64,000 bases of DNA from Sphingomonas gei (GCF_004792685.1 NZ_SRXT01000005.1:248001-312000); one strand, 5' to 3'. Counted from the stretch's first letter, positions 1 to 9,497 are shown. The notes: generated by a model not told the origin, from the letters alone. A program made the numbers and translations.

Positions 1-300
1 CGCGCGAATGCGCTGTTCCCGGTCCAATCGCATGCGATCGTCTACGAGCGCCTGATCGAGGATGTCGAAGCCGAGGTCCGGCCGTTGTTCGACTGGCTCG
101 GGCTCGAATGGCACCCGCAGGCGCTCGACCACACCCACACCGCCAGATCGCGCGGGCTGATCACCACTGCCAGCTATTCGCAGGTCACCGAGCCGATCTA
201 CAAGCGCGCCGCCGGCCGTTGGCACCGCTACCGCGCGCATCTGGAGCCGGTGCTGCCGGTGCTCGCGCCGTGGGTCGGCAAATTCGGCTACAGCCTCTGA
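1..300 (+). CDS. Sulfotransferase family protein, C-terminal fragment (5' end outside window)
   Basis: The frame is open from the first base to a TGA at 298-300, giving the last 99 residues of a longer protein. The segment VYERLIEDVEAEVRPLFDWL, followed by GLEWHP and then a run with SYSQVTEPIYKRAAGRW, matches the C-terminal end of bacterial PAPS-dependent sulfotransferases, often fused behind TPR repeats: the YE-L-DVEAEVRPL helix, then the Q-V-P-IY-R-GRW-RY block close to the carboxyl end. The PAPS-binding P-loop and any TPR part would lie upstream and cannot be seen. Family assignment is good; the acceptor substrate cannot be inferred. Confidence 0.8.
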   Translation, partial: RANALFPVQSHAIVYERLIEDVEAEVRPLFDWLGLEWHPQALDHTHTARSRGLITTASYSQVTEPIYKRAAGRWHRYRAHLEPVLPVLAPWVGKFGYSL

Positions 301-383
301 GCGCTGGACTTCGCTGCGGTTCGCGCTCAAAATCTTCCCTCATGTCGCCGTTGTCCGGCGGCCTCGCTCTTGGAAGAACTGCC

Positions 384-647
384 ATGACCAGAATCGGTGG
401 AGCCGCGATTGTCGCGGTATCGTTGTTCTCGCTCGTCGCCGCCTCGGCGACCGCGCAGGAAGGATCGAAGCGCAAGGGGCGCGATCTCAATGAGGTCGTG
501 TGCAAGAAAGAGGACGTTCTCGGCAGCCGTCTCCAGAGCCGCAAGGTCTGCATGACTCGCGCCGAATGGGCCGAGCAGCGTCAGCTCGACCGCCAGAACG
601 TCGAGCGCTCGCAGACCAATACGTGCCAGCGTCAGGCGGGGTGTTGA
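384..647 (+). CDS. Small secreted hypothetical protein (87 aa)
   Basis: Unrecognised function. The ATG at 384 follows a GGAAGAA ribosome-binding site. Residues 1-27 form a signal peptide (MTR, hydrophobic core, cleavage near ATAQ-E). The mature part of about 60 residues is Lys/Arg-rich with four cysteines, including VCKKEDVLGSRLQSRKVC and a C-terminal CQRQAGC, so two disulfides are possible in the periplasm. Small proteins with the pattern C-x-G-S-x-K-x-C-x-T-R-x-E-W are frequent in sphingomonads but uncharacterised. A longer frame from position 108 overlaps the upstream gene and is not supported. Confidence 0.7.
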   Translation: MTRIGGAAIVAVSLFSLVAASATAQEGSKRKGRDLNEVVCKKEDVLGSRLQSRKVCMTRAEWAEQRQLDRQNVERSQTNTCQRQAGC

Positions 648-655
648 CCAAGCTT

Positions 656-816
656 CCCTCTCCCATCGGGAGAGGGTTGCGCAGACTTAGTCTCTGCAAA
701 GCAGAGGCTTAGTCGGAGCTGGGTGAGGGGATCGCCTAACGAGAGCGGGAAACCCTCACCTGGCGCCGCTAGGCAGCAAGCTGCCAAGCTCTGCTACCTC
801 TCCCACAGGGAGAGGT
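656..816. repeat. Composite intergenic inverted repeat, family B
   Basis: Two perfect hairpins of the type CCTCTCCC-nnn-GGGAGAGG (656-676 and 796-816) flank an inner inverted pair GGGTGAGGG / CCCTCACC. The same nested architecture occurs at 21222-21360. It sits between the convergent 3' ends of the small secreted gene and clpB, where it may act in transcript termination or mRNA stability. No T-tract follows, so a classical terminator is not claimed. Confidence 0.75.
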
Positions 817-827
817 AAGAAGTCCCT

Positions 828-3407
828 TTACCCCACGCTCAGCTTCAGCGCGCCATCGCCTTCGTCGATGTGCACCGTCGATCCGTCCTTGACGTCGCCG
901 CGCAGGATCAGGTCGGCCAGCGGATCCTGCAGATAGCGCTGCACCGCGCGCTTGAGCGGGCGTGCACCGTAGACCGGATCATAGCCGACCCGACCCAGCC
1001 AGCCGCGCGCGGCGTCGCTCAGGTCGAGCTTGATCTTGCGGTCGGCGAGCAGCTTGCTCACCCGGCCGACCTGGATGTCGACGATCGGCGCCATGTGGTC
1101 CGCCGCGAGCCGGTGGAACAGGATGATCTCGTCGAGCCGGTTGAGGAATTCGGGGCGGAAATGCCCGCGGACGATCTCCATCACCTGCGGCTCGACATCC
1201 TCGACCCTCTGCCCGTCGGCGAGATTGGTCAGGAATTGCGAACCGAGGTTCGAGGTGAGGATCACGATCGTGTTCGAAAAGTCGACCGTGCGGCCCTGGC
1301 CATCGGTGAGCCGGCCGTCGTCGAGCACCTGCAGCAGGACGTTGAACACGTCGGCATGCGCCTTCTCGACTTCGTCGAACAATACGACCTGATAGGGGCG
1401 CCGGCGGACCGCTTCGGTCAGCACGCCGCCTTCCTCATAGCCGACATAGCCGGGAGGGGCGCCGAGCAGCCGCGAAACCGAATGCTTCTCCATGAACTCG
1501 CTCATGTCGATGCGGACCATCGCATTGCTGTCGTCGAACAGGAATTCGGCGAGCGCCTTGGTCAGCTCGGTCTTGCCGACGCCGGTCGGTCCGAGGAACA
1601 GGAACGAGCCGAGCGGGCGATTGGGATCCTGCAGCCCGGCGCGCGACCGCCGCACTGCGGTCGCCACCGCCTTCACCGCCTCTGCCTGGCCGATCACGCG
1701 CTTGCCGAGCGCTTCCTCCATGTGGAGCAATTTCTCGCGCTCGCCTTCGAGCATCCGTTCCATCGGGATGCCGGTCCAGCGCGCCACCACTGCGGCGATG
1801 TCGTCGGCAGTGACTTCCTCGCGCAGCATGGCGTTGCCGGTCTGCTGCTCGGCCTCGGCCAATTGCTTGGTCAGCGCCGGGATCGTGCCGTAATTGAGCT
1901 CGGCCATCTTGCCGAGATCGCCGGCGCGCTGCGCCTGGTCGAGTTCGAGCCTGGCGGCATCGAGCTGTTCCTTGAGCTTGGATTCGGCGTTGATCTTGTC
2001 CTTCTCGGCCTGCCAGCGCGTGGTCAGCACGGCCGATTGCTGTTCGAGATTGGCGAGCTCGGCCTCGAGCGTCGCGAGCCTGTCCTTCGACGCCGCGTCG
2101 GTCTCTTTCTTCAGCGCCTCGCGCTCGATCTTGAGCTGGATGATCCGCCGGTCGAGAGTCTCGATCTCCTCGGGCTTGGATTCGACTTCCATGCGGATGC
2201 GCGACGCTGCCTCGTCCATCAGGTCGATCGCCTTGTCGGGCAGGAAACGATCGGTGATGTAGCGGTTCGACAGAGTCGAGGCGGCCACGATCGCGGCGTC
2301 GGTGATGCGGACGCCGTGGTGCAGCTCGTATTTCTCCTTGAGTCCGCGCAGGATCGAGATGGTATCCTCGACGGTCGGCTCGCCGACGAACACCGGCTGG
2401 AAGCGCCGCTGCAGCGCCGCATCCTTCTCGACATACTTCCGATATTCGTCGAGCGTGGTCGCGCCGATGCAGTGCAGCTCGCCGCGCGCCAGCGCGGGCT
2501 TGAGCAGATTGCCCGCGTCCATCGCGCCTTCGGTCTTACCCGCGCCGATCAGCTGGTGCATCTCGTCGATGAACAGGATGATGTCGCCTTCGCCCGCCTT
2601 CACTTCGTCGAGCACGCCCTTGAGCCGCTCCTCGAACTCGCCGCGATATTTGGCGCCGGCGATCAGGCTGCCCATGTCGAGCGACATCAAGGCGCGGTTC
2701 TTGAGCCCGTCGGGCACGTCGCCATTGACGATGCGCAGCGCGAGGCCTTCGGCGATCGCGGTCTTGCCGACGCCAGGCTCGCCGATCAGGACGGGATTGT
2801 TCTTGGTGCGGCGCGCGAGGATCTGGATGGTGCGGCGGATCTCCTCATCGCGGCCGATCACCGGATCGAGCTTGCCCTCGCGGGCGGCCTGGGTGAGGTC
2901 GCGCGCGAATTTCTTGAGCGCGTCGTAGCGGTCCTCTGCGCCGGCGGTGTCCGCGGCCTTGCCCTTGCGGAGATGGTTGATCGCCACGTTGAGCGCTTCG
3001 GGCTTCACGCCGGCGGTGGCGAGCGCCTTGCCCGCGGTCGTCGTGGTGGCGAGCGTCAGCGCGAGCAGCAGCCGCTCGACGGTGACGAAGCTGTCGCCCG
3101 CCTTGGTCGCGACCTGCTCGGCCGAATCGAGCACGCGCACTGCGTCATTGTCGAGCCCGGGCGTCTGTTGCGCGCCGCCGCCCGACACGGCGGGAATCCT
3201 GGCGAGCGCCGCGTCGGTCTCGGCCAGCGCACGCCTGGCGTCTCCGCCCGCAGCTGCGATCAGCCCGCTCGCCATGCCCTGTTCGTCTTCGAGCAGCGCC
3301 TTGAGCAGATGCTCGGGGGCGATCCGCTGGTGGCTCATGCGGATCGCGACGGTCTGCGCCGACTGGAGGAAGCCCTTGGCGCGGTCAGTGAATTTCTCGA
3401 GGTTCAT
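828..3407 (-). CDS. clpB: ATP-dependent chaperone ClpB
   Basis: An 859-aa hexameric AAA+ disaggregase that works with DnaK/DnaJ to resolubilise aggregated cytoplasmic proteins after heat stress. Order of parts: Clp N-domain (two repeats, residues about 1-145), first AAA+ module with Walker A GEPGVGKT near residue 208, a long charged coiled-coil middle domain (about 410-530, the ClpB-specific propeller), second AAA+ module with Walker A GPTGVGKT and sensor motifs, and the D2-small C-terminal domain ending near [10 protein letters not shown]. Length is as expected for ClpB and the middle domain excludes ClpA/ClpC. The ATG at 3407 begins with the typical [18 protein letters not shown]. It may be heat-shock controlled (see 3439-3458). 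An 850-aa frame on the opposite strand is a codon-bias shadow. Confidence 0.98.
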   Translation of the reverse strand: MNLEKFTDRAKGFLQSAQTVAIRMSHQRIAPEHLLKALLEDEQGMASGLIAAAGGDARRALAETDAALARIPAVSGGGAQQTPGLDNDAVRVLDSAEQVATKAGDSFVTVERLLLALTLATTTTAGKALATAGVKPEALNVAINHLRKGKAADTAGAEDRYDALKKFARDLTQAAREGKLDPVIGRDEEIRRTIQILARRTKNNPVLIGEPGVGKTAIAEGLALRIVNGDVPDGLKNRALMSLDMGSLIAGAKYRGEFEERLKGVLDEVKAGEGDIILFIDEMHQLIGAGKTEGAMDAGNLLKPALARGELHCIGATTLDEYRKYVEKDAALQRRFQPVFVGEPTVEDTISILRGLKEKYELHHGVRITDAAIVAASTLSNRYITDRFLPDKAIDLMDEAASRIRMEVESKPEEIETLDRRIIQLKIEREALKKETDAASKDRLATLEAELANLEQQSAVLTTRWQAEKDKINAESKLKEQLDAARLELDQAQRAGDLGKMAELNYGTIPALTKQLAEAEQQTGNAMLREEVTADDIAAVVARWTGIPMERMLEGEREKLLHMEEALGKRVIGQAEAVKAVATAVRRSRAGLQDPNRPLGSFLFLGPTGVGKTELTKALAEFLFDDSNAMVRIDMSEFMEKHSVSRLLGAPPGYVGYEEGGVLTEAVRRRPYQVVLFDEVEKAHADVFNVLLQVLDDGRLTDGQGRTVDFSNTIVILTSNLGSQFLTNLADGQRVEDVEPQVMEIVRGHFRPEFLNRLDEIILFHRLAADHMAPIVDIQVGRVSKLLADRKIKLDLSDAARGWLGRVGYDPVYGARPLKRAVQRYLQDPLADLILRGDVKDGSTVHIDEGDGALKLSVG

Positions 3408-3438
3408 ATCGGCCCCTTATGATTACGCGGCCGATGTA

Positions 3439-3458
3439 GTGTTGCCATTGTGCAACAC
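3439..3458 (-). promoter_or_regulatory. Inverted repeat in the presumed clpB promoter
   Basis: Thirty-two bases upstream of the clpB ATG there is a perfect 7-bp inverted repeat, GTGTTGC-n6-GCAACAC. On the clpB strand a CTTGTG hexamer just before it and a CTACAT about 16 bases later resemble an RpoH-type -35/-10 pair (alphaproteobacterial CTTGAA ... CYTATAT). Either reading, operator or part of a heat-shock promoter, is inference from position and pattern. Confidence 0.4.
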
Positions 3459-3486
3459 AAGGGCAGGCGTGGCAGCGGGCTGTCTG

Positions 3487-4407
3487 CTATTGGTCCTTTA
3501 TCTCGCGCTCCCATTTGTTGATTACATAGTCGACGAGCTCCTTGAGGTCGTTGGTCACCGCATCGCGCGTTTCCTTGCCGGATTCCTCGGCGCCGAATTT
3601 CTCGATCACCTCCGCGCGAATATCCTCTTCCGCGAGTTTTTTGGACTTGATGTCGATGCCACCCGCATCGGACTCCCGATTGCGCACGGTCAACTGGCCG
3701 GTCAGCTTTTCCGCGCTCACTGCGTACAAGTGGATGTGGCTCATCTTCTTGCTCTGATTCTCGCCGCCCACATACCAGACGAAATCGCCTTCGCCTTCGA
3801 TCGTTACTTCATCCTCGTCGATCAGTTTCGCGGAGAGGCCATCGAATTGCGCCGGCGCCGTGGACCTGTCGGGGGCGGGGCGGCCGAGCAAAATGTCGGC
3901 GAGCCCCTTGGCCTGGATCGTGTCCGGCGCCAGCCGTTCGGCGCGCGCGCCCATCGTATCGGCTTCGCGCTCGAGCCCGGGATCGTCGTTGACCGGCAGC
4001 GCCGCGCGCAACTGCCGCGTCGGGCGAACCCGGCCCTGCTTCTGCTGGGCGACGTGCCAGGCCTCATGCGCGAGATGATGTTCCTGGCCCGGGCCGAGAT
4101 GGATGTCGCTTCCCTGCGCAAAGGCCGATGCCTGCATCTGTGCCGGCTGGCTCGAATTGCGATGGACCCGGACATCGTCGAGCTGCACGCCGGAAAGCTG
4201 TTCCACCCCCGCCTTCAAGCCATCGGGCAAGCCGGTGCGGTTCGCGGGCTCGGCGGGCCGCGCGTTCAGCCGCGTCGCCATCTGCGACACGGCGGACACG
4301 GCAGGGCGGGCGTTTAGTTGGGCCGAAAGCGGAGAGGCGGGCATCGCCAGCGCCGGTGCGCGTGGAGTCGGCCGCTCGGCAGAGTCGCGATGTCGATGGT
4401 CGGCCAT
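3487..4407 (-). CDS. DUF4157 (eCIS-core) domain protein with unassigned C-terminal domain
   Basis: A 306-aa cytosolic-looking protein without signal peptide. Residues 1-60 are Pro/Ala-rich and disordered. Residues about 60-130 form the DUF4157 domain: GLPDGLKAGVEQLSGVQLDD, then VRVH, the G-SDIHLGPGQ segment and a zincin-like HEAWHVAQQ at 114-122 (HExxH). This domain is typical of proteins tied to extracellular contractile injection systems or polymorphic toxins. Residues about 200-306 are a charged alpha/beta region I do not recognise. A GAAGGA ribosome-binding site favours the ATG at 4407 over 4413. No sheath, baseplate, VgrG or immunity-like gene is nearby; the gene lies 79 bp upstream of clpB on the same strand. 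Protease or effector function is inference. Confidence 0.8.
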   Translation of the reverse strand: MADHRHRDSAERPTPRAPALAMPASPLSAQLNARPAVSAVSQMATRLNARPAEPANRTGLPDGLKAGVEQLSGVQLDDVRVHRNSSQPAQMQASAFAQGSDIHLGPGQEHHLAHEAWHVAQQKQGRVRPTRQLRAALPVNDDPGLEREADTMGARAERLAPDTIQAKGLADILLGRPAPDRSTAPAQFDGLSAKLIDEDEVTIEGEGDFVWYVGGENQSKKMSHIHLYAVSAEKLTGQLTVRNRESDAGGIDIKSKKLAEEDIRAEVIEKFGAEESGKETRDAVTNDLKELVDYVINKWEREIKDQ

Positions 4408-4493
4408 GCGCATTCCTTCTTCGCCGCCGAGGCTGCACGAGGCTGGGGAAAGCGCAAGGCCAACTCGCGCCGCTTCGGCGGGACTTGGCGGTG

Positions 4494-6128
4494 TCAGCGC
4501 ACCGGCGGCCGCGGCGCCTTCGGAGCGTCTTTCGCATAGCGCTCGCCGAACGCGTCTCCCTGATACCAGCGCGGTCCCTCCGGCGCGTCGGCCACTTCGC
4601 GCGCGATCCAGTAATTGAGCCGGGCGAATTTGGCGCCGGCTTCCCAATTGAACGGCAAGTCGATCTGATCCGACACCTGATGATAATTGTTCGCGAGGAA
4701 GTCGCGGAAGGCCTTCTCGCCGCCATTGGCGAAGCCGGTCATCAGGAAGATGGAAGGCACCCCTGCCTTGACGAAGTTGAAATGGTCCGAGCGGACGAAG
4801 AACTGCTCCTCGGGCATCGGATCGGGCGAGACGCGAACCCCCATCCGCGCCCCGGCGCGGGCGACGATCTCGCCCATCGTCGAATGCTCGCCGCCGAACG
4901 CGATGACGTCCTGAAAATCGTAGAGCAGGATCGGCATGTCGAGATTGACGTCGGCGACGAGGCGGCCGGCGCCGGTCACCGGATGCTGCGCGAGATAGCT
5001 CGAGCCGAGCAGCCCGTCTTCTTCGGCTGTGAGCGCGACGAACAGGATCGATCGTTTCGGCCGGACCTTGCCCGTAGCGAAGGCCCGTGCCGCCTCGAGC
5101 ATCGTCGCGACGCCGGCGGCATTGTCCATCGCGCCGTTGTGGATCTTGTCGCCGGGCAGATGCGGGTCGCGGCCGACATGATCGAGATGCGCGCTGAGCA
5201 CGACATATTGGTCCGCCAGTGCGGGGTCGGAACCGGGCAGCACCCCGATCACGTTGGGGCTGCGATAGGCCTTCACCTTGCTGGTGCGCGCCAGCGTTAC
5301 GCGCGGTTTCAGCGCGAAGCCCGCGAGGCGGCGCTGGGGCGCAGCGGCGAAGACCTGCTCGACGCGCATCGCGCTGCCGGCGAACAATGCCTTGGCCGCG
5401 GCACTGTTGAGATAGGCGCCGATCCGTACGCCGGGGTCGTGGCCGTCGGGGAAGCCCTGATCGCTCAGCCATTTGGTCGTGTCTTCGAGCAGCGTGTCCG
5501 ACGCCTGGCGCCATTGCCGCTGCTCGTTGGGCCCGACGACATACAATATGCCGATTGCGCCGTGCCTTGCCGCGGTCATGCCGCGCTCGCGATTGATCCG
5601 CGCCGCGGTGGTTTGGGGAAGCCCCGTTGGCATGCCGAGCCGCATCACCGCGAACTTGCCCCGCACGTCGAGCCCGGCATAATCCTGATGGCCGAGTTCG
5701 GGTGCATCCACCCCATAGCCAACGAAAACCGCATCGCCGGTGACGGTCTGCGTGGCGGTGCCGAAGCGCGGCGACGGCGCGATCAGGACGTCGCTGCCAT
5801 TGGCGAAGGCGTGCGTCCCCACCCGCAGCGTGGCGGGATGGCGATCGTCAAGGCCGTATTCTGCGAGCGACACTTGCTGGAACCAGTCCTTGTCGGTGCC
5901 GCCGGGTTTCAGCCCCAGCGCGGCGAACTGGTCGGCAACATAGTGCGCGGCGATCTCGTGCCCCGGGGTGCCGGCGTCGCGGCCTTCGAGCCGGTCGTCG
6001 GCGAGGAAGGTCACGTGCCTGCATATTTCCGCCGCGCTGAACTGCGGTTCGTCAGCGACGGCCCGGGACTGCGCGGCCAGCGGCGCGGCGGCGAGCAACA
6101 GCCCGGCGAGGAGCATCGGAACGCGCAT
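4494..6128 (-). CDS. Secreted M28 family zinc metallopeptidase
   Basis: A 544-aa exported aminopeptidase/carboxypeptidase-type enzyme with a signal peptide (MRVPMLLAGLLLAAAPLAAQ). A protease-associated (PA) insert probably lies around residues 110-240, followed by the M28 catalytic domain. Visible metal ligands and active-site residues include HLDHVG (H-x-D), DNAAGVAT (bridging Asp), TAEEDGLLGS (Glu-Glu), NLDMP and a late SDHFNF histidine. The start at 6128 is chosen because upstream codons in the frame would bury the signal peptide. Its start region faces that of the M16 peptidase, so both probably use the 139-bp divergent spacer. Substrates unknown; a role in periplasmic peptide breakdown is inference. 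Confidence 0.92.
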   Translation of the reverse strand: MRVPMLLAGLLLAAAPLAAQSRAVADEPQFSAAEICRHVTFLADDRLEGRDAGTPGHEIAAHYVADQFAALGLKPGGTDKDWFQQVSLAEYGLDDRHPATLRVGTHAFANGSDVLIAPSPRFGTATQTVTGDAVFVGYGVDAPELGHQDYAGLDVRGKFAVMRLGMPTGLPQTTAARINRERGMTAARHGAIGILYVVGPNEQRQWRQASDTLLEDTTKWLSDQGFPDGHDPGVRIGAYLNSAAAKALFAGSAMRVEQVFAAAPQRRLAGFALKPRVTLARTSKVKAYRSPNVIGVLPGSDPALADQYVVLSAHLDHVGRDPHLPGDKIHNGAMDNAAGVATMLEAARAFATGKVRPKRSILFVALTAEEDGLLGSSYLAQHPVTGAGRLVADVNLDMPILLYDFQDVIAFGGEHSTMGEIVARAGARMGVRVSPDPMPEEQFFVRSDHFNFVKAGVPSIFLMTGFANGGEKAFRDFLANNYHQVSDQIDLPFNWEAGAKFARLNYWIAREVADAPEGPRWYQGDAFGERYAKDAPKAPRPPVR

Positions 6129-6267
6129 GTTGCGGGGGTCTTTCGAAAGGCGTTGGCGGGCGCAGGCTAGCCGAAAAGCGATGGGCCGCAAGCGTCTACG
6201 GATTCGGTTGCAGCGGATACTGTCCACGCTATGTTCGGCGCATCGATGCTCCCGGGAAGATCACCAC

Positions 6268-9114
6268 ATGAAATCGTTTCTGATGTACTGCAGCGCGGCG
6301 ACGATCGCGCTCGCCGCCGCTTCGACGCCGGCCGCCGCGCAGCAGACCGCCAAGCCGGTGCCGGTCGCCGAACTCGTCAAGCGCGTCGACATTCCCTATG
6401 AGGAGTTCACTCTCAAGAACGGCCTGCGGGTGATCGTCCACACCGATCGCAAGGCACCGATCGTCGCGGTGTCGACCTGGTACGATGTCGGCTCGAAGCA
6501 CGAGCCGCAGGGCAAGACCGGCTTCGCGCATCTGTTCGAGCATCTGATGTTCAACGGATCGGAGAACGCGCCCGGCGATTTCTTCGAGCCGCTCAAGCAA
6601 GTCGGCGCGACCGACTTCAACGGGACGACGAGCTTCGACCGCACCAATTATTTCGAGACCGTGCCGCGCCCGGCGCTCGACCGCGCGCTGTTCCTCGAGA
6701 GCGACCGGATGGGCTATCTGCTCGGCGCGATTACCCAGGACGTGCTCGACGAGCAGCGCGGCGTCGTCCAGAACGAGAAGCGCCAGGGCGACAACCAGCC
6801 CTACGGCCTGGTCTATTACAAATTGCTCGAGGAACTGCTCGCGGGCAACGCCTATGGCCATAACGTGATCGGCTCGATGGCCGATCTCGATGCCGCCAGC
6901 CTCGACGACGTCAAGAGCTGGTTCCGCTCGCATTACGGCCCGAACAACGCGGTGCTGGTGATCGCGGGCGACGTCGACGCCAAGGAAGCGCGTCCGCTGG
7001 TCGAGAAATATTTCGATTCGATCGCGGCCGGGCCGAAGAGCACGCTGCCCAAGGTCGAGATTCCGACATTGCCACAGTCGAAGACGGTGGTGATGAAGGA
7101 CCGCGTCGCGGCGACGATGGTGCTGCGCAGCTGGGCGGTGCCGGGTATCAACGATCCCGAATCGGTGTCGCTCGACGTGTTCGGCGACGTGCTCGGCGGG
7201 CTGGCCAGCTCGCGGCTCGACAATGCGCTGGTCCGCAAGGAAAAGCTCGCGGTGGAGGTTTCGGCCGGCATCCAGTCGATGGCGCAGCTCGGCATCTTCC
7301 AGGTCCAGGCGATCGTCAAGCCGGGGGTCGATGCCAATCTGGTCGCCAAGCGCCTCGACGAGATCGTCGCCGACCTGATCCGAAACGGCCCGACCGCGGA
7401 CGAGGTCCAGCGCGTCGCCACGCAGGCGGTGTCGGGACGTATCTTCGGGCTCGAATCGGTCGGCGGGTTCGGCGGCAAGGCAGTCGCCCTGGCCTCGGGC
7501 GAACTCTATTCGAACGACCCGGCTTTCTTCAAGAAGCAGCTCGAGCAGACCGCGCGGGTCACCCCGGCGCAGGTGCAGGCCGCGGGTCGCAAGTGGCTCG
7601 AGCGTCCGTCGCTGACGATCATGGTCGAGCCCGGCCAGCGCGAGGCCTATCAGGAGGCGGCCGCGGTACCGGCGGCCAAGCCCGTCGCCGCTGCGCCCAA
7701 GGCCGAGGCAGTCAAGGGTACGCGCGGCGCGCTGCCCGACGTCGCCCAGATCGGCGATCTCGACTTCCCCGATGTCAGCCGCGCCAAGCTCTCCAACGGC
7801 GTCGAGATCGTCTATGCCAATCGCACCGCGGTGCCGACGACGCAGGTGGTGATCAGCTTCGACGCGGGGGTCGCTGCCGATCCGGCGAACAAGCTCGGTA
7901 CCCAGAACCTCGTATTGTCGCTGCTCGACGAGGGCACCACCAGCAAGGATTCGATCGCGATCGCCGAGGCGCGCGAGCGGCTGGGCGCGACGATCGGCGC
8001 CGGCAGCTCGGCCGACCGCACCTATTTGTCGGTCGCGGCACCGAGCCCCAACCTCGCCGGCGCGCTCGACTTGTTCGCAGATGTCGTGCGCAACCCCGCT
8101 TTCGCTCCCGACGAAGTCGAGCGGCTGCGCGCGACTCAGCTCACCGGCATCGCCGCCGAGTTGACCAATCCGCAGGGCCTCGCCAATCGCGCGCTGCCGC
8201 CGCTGATCTACGGCGCTGGCAATCCCTATGCCAAGCTTGCCGCGGGTGGCGGCGACCCCGTGGCGGTGAAGGCGCTGACCCGCGACGATCTGCTCGCTTT
8301 CTACCGCGCGTGGATCAGGCCCGACAAAGCCAAGATCTTCGTTGTCAGCGATCGCCCGCTTGCCGAGGTCAAGGCCGCGCTCGAGGCGCGCTTCGGCAAT
8401 TGGAAGGGGCAGGGCGCGGCAGGCGCCAAGCCGTTCGCCGTTGCGCCGAAGCAAGTCGCCCCCAAGATCCTGCTCGTCGACCGCCCCGATTCGCCGCAGT
8501 CGCTGATCCTTGCGGCGCAGATGACCCAGCTCGATCCGTCGAGCGAATTGCTGACCCAGATCACCGCCAACCAGGTGCTCGGCGCGGGCTTCCTGTCGCG
8601 GATCAACATGGAGCTGCGCGAGAACAAGCATTGGTCGTACGGCGCGCGCGGCGGCTATGACTGGCTCGAAAAGGCAGTGCCCTACACGATCAGCGCCCCC
8701 GTCCAGGCCGATCGCACCGGCGACTCGATCAAGGCGCTCCAGCAGCAGGTGACCGATTTCCTGTCGACCAAGGGCGTCACCGATGCGGAATTGTCTCGCG
8801 AGATCAACGGCACCACCCGCGAGCTCGCCGGCCGATTCGAGACATCGGGCTCGGTGCTCACCGCGATGCAGCAGAACGACCTGCGCCGCCGCCCGGACAA
8901 TTTCTACGACACCGTGACGCAAAAATATCGGACGATGACCGTCGCCCAGCTTGACGCTGCGGCACGCGCGGCTTTGGACCCGAAGAAGTTCGTCTGGGTG
9001 GTCGTCGGCGATGCCGCGAAGGTCAAGCCGCAGCTTGACAGCCTCGGCCTGCCTGTCGAGGTGGTCCCCGCAGCGTCGGTGGCGGGTTCGGCCGCGACCG
9101 CCGCGTCGAAGTAA
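6268..9114 (+). CDS. Periplasmic M16 family metallopeptidase (two M16 modules)
   Basis: A 948-aa insulinase/pitrilysin-type zinc peptidase with a signal peptide cleaved near AAAQQ. The N-terminal M16 module carries the inverted zinc motif HLFEH at residues 88-92 and a downstream LDEQRGVVQNEKRQG segment supplying the third ligand. A non-catalytic M16C domain follows, then a Pro/Ala linker at about 465-490 and a second, degenerate M16 pair without HxxEH. This is the usual one-chain arrangement of proteobacterial pqqL-like peptidases. ATG at 6268 is selected because it opens the signal peptide. Neighbouring M28 and a small cytosolic gene downstream suggest a peptide-degradation locus. Exact substrate not inferable. 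Confidence 0.93.
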   Translation: MKSFLMYCSAATIALAAASTPAAAQQTAKPVPVAELVKRVDIPYEEFTLKNGLRVIVHTDRKAPIVAVSTWYDVGSKHEPQGKTGFAHLFEHLMFNGSENAPGDFFEPLKQVGATDFNGTTSFDRTNYFETVPRPALDRALFLESDRMGYLLGAITQDVLDEQRGVVQNEKRQGDNQPYGLVYYKLLEELLAGNAYGHNVIGSMADLDAASLDDVKSWFRSHYGPNNAVLVIAGDVDAKEARPLVEKYFDSIAAGPKSTLPKVEIPTLPQSKTVVMKDRVAATMVLRSWAVPGINDPESVSLDVFGDVLGGLASSRLDNALVRKEKLAVEVSAGIQSMAQLGIFQVQAIVKPGVDANLVAKRLDEIVADLIRNGPTADEVQRVATQAVSGRIFGLESVGGFGGKAVALASGELYSNDPAFFKKQLEQTARVTPAQVQAAGRKWLERPSLTIMVEPGQREAYQEAAAVPAAKPVAAAPKAEAVKGTRGALPDVAQIGDLDFPDVSRAKLSNGVEIVYANRTAVPTTQVVISFDAGVAADPANKLGTQNLVLSLLDEGTTSKDSIAIAEARERLGATIGAGSSADRTYLSVAAPSPNLAGALDLFADVVRNPAFAPDEVERLRATQLTGIAAELTNPQGLANRALPPLIYGAGNPYAKLAAGGGDPVAVKALTRDDLLAFYRAWIRPDKAKIFVVSDRPLAEVKAALEARFGNWKGQGAAGAKPFAVAPKQVAPKILLVDRPDSPQSLILAAQMTQLDPSSELLTQITANQVLGAGFLSRINMELRENKHWSYGARGGYDWLEKAVPYTISAPVQADRTGDSIKALQQQVTDFLSTKGVTDAELSREINGTTRELAGRFETSGSVLTAMQQNDLRRRPDNFYDTVTQKYRTMTVAQLDAAARAALDPKKFVWVVVGDAAKVKPQLDSLGLPVEVVPAASVAGSAATAASK

Positions 9115-9136
9115 TTTCCGGACCAGGAGAGACGAG

Positions 9137-9436
9137 ATGGCGAATGTCGATGGCAGCTGGAACACGGTGACCAAGTCGCCGATGGGCGACCAGCAGGCAG
9201 TGCTGACCGTGCAGAGCGCGGGGGACAGCTTCACCGGCAATTTCTCGGGCGGGCTCGGCACGACCGACATCAAGGACGGCAAGGTCGACGGCGACACGCT
9301 GAACTTCTCGCTCGACATCACCGTGCCGATGCCGATGACGCTCACCGTCGAGGCGACCGTCGACGGCGATGCGCTCAACGGCACTGTGACCGCTGGCGCG
9401 TTCGGCAGCTTCCCGATCAACGGTACGCGCGGCTGA
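9137..9436 (+). CDS. Small conserved hypothetical protein, beta-rich (99 aa)
   Basis: Begins 22 bp after the M16 stop with a GGAGAGACGAG ribosome-binding site and ATG at 9137, so it is probably co-transcribed with the peptidase. No signal peptide or membrane segment. The sequence alternates short strands (W-TV, AVLTVQSAGDSFTGNFSGG, DTLNFSLDITVPMPMTLTVE, GTVTAGAFGSFPINGTR), suggesting a small beta-sandwich or lipocalin-like fold. Proteins with the core VDGDTL-F-VPMPMTLTV-ATVDGD-L-GTV-AGAFG are common in sphingomonads next to hydrolases. Function unknown. Confidence 0.75.
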   Translation: MANVDGSWNTVTKSPMGDQQAVLTVQSAGDSFTGNFSGGLGTTDIKDGKVDGDTLNFSLDITVPMPMTLTVEATVDGDALNGTVTAGAFGSFPINGTRG

Positions 9437-9457
9437 GGGTTTCGCCTTTAGTGGATG

Positions 9458-9493
9458 AAAGGGCTCGCTTCCGAAAGGAGGCGGGCCTTTTTC
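9458..9493 (+). terminator. Rho-independent terminator after the M16 operon
   Basis: Twenty-one bases after the stop at 9436 there is a GC-rich stem of about 14 bp with one bulged G, a GAAA tetraloop at 9473-9476 and a following TTTTTCTT tract. Arms are 9458-9472 and 9477-9490. Confidence 0.85.
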
Positions 9494-9497
9494 TTAA

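Noticed and set aside
870..3422. 850-codon frame on the + strand opposite clpB
   Set aside because: Antisense to a fully conserved ClpB; the low-complexity Arg/Ala/Leu translation is a shadow caused by GC-rich codon usage.
3487..4407. Complete contractile injection system
   Set aside because: Only one eCIS-type protein is present; no sheath, tube, baseplate or tape-measure genes in the window.
4408..5514. Upstream extension of the DUF4157 frame into M28 territory
   Set aside because: It overlaps the M28 gene in another frame; the ATG at 4407 with GAAGGA is the supported start. No frameshifted fusion is indicated.
6229..9420. 1063-codon frame on the - strand opposite the M16 peptidase
   Set aside because: Antisense shadow with no recognisable domain, while the + strand has signal peptide and zinc motif.
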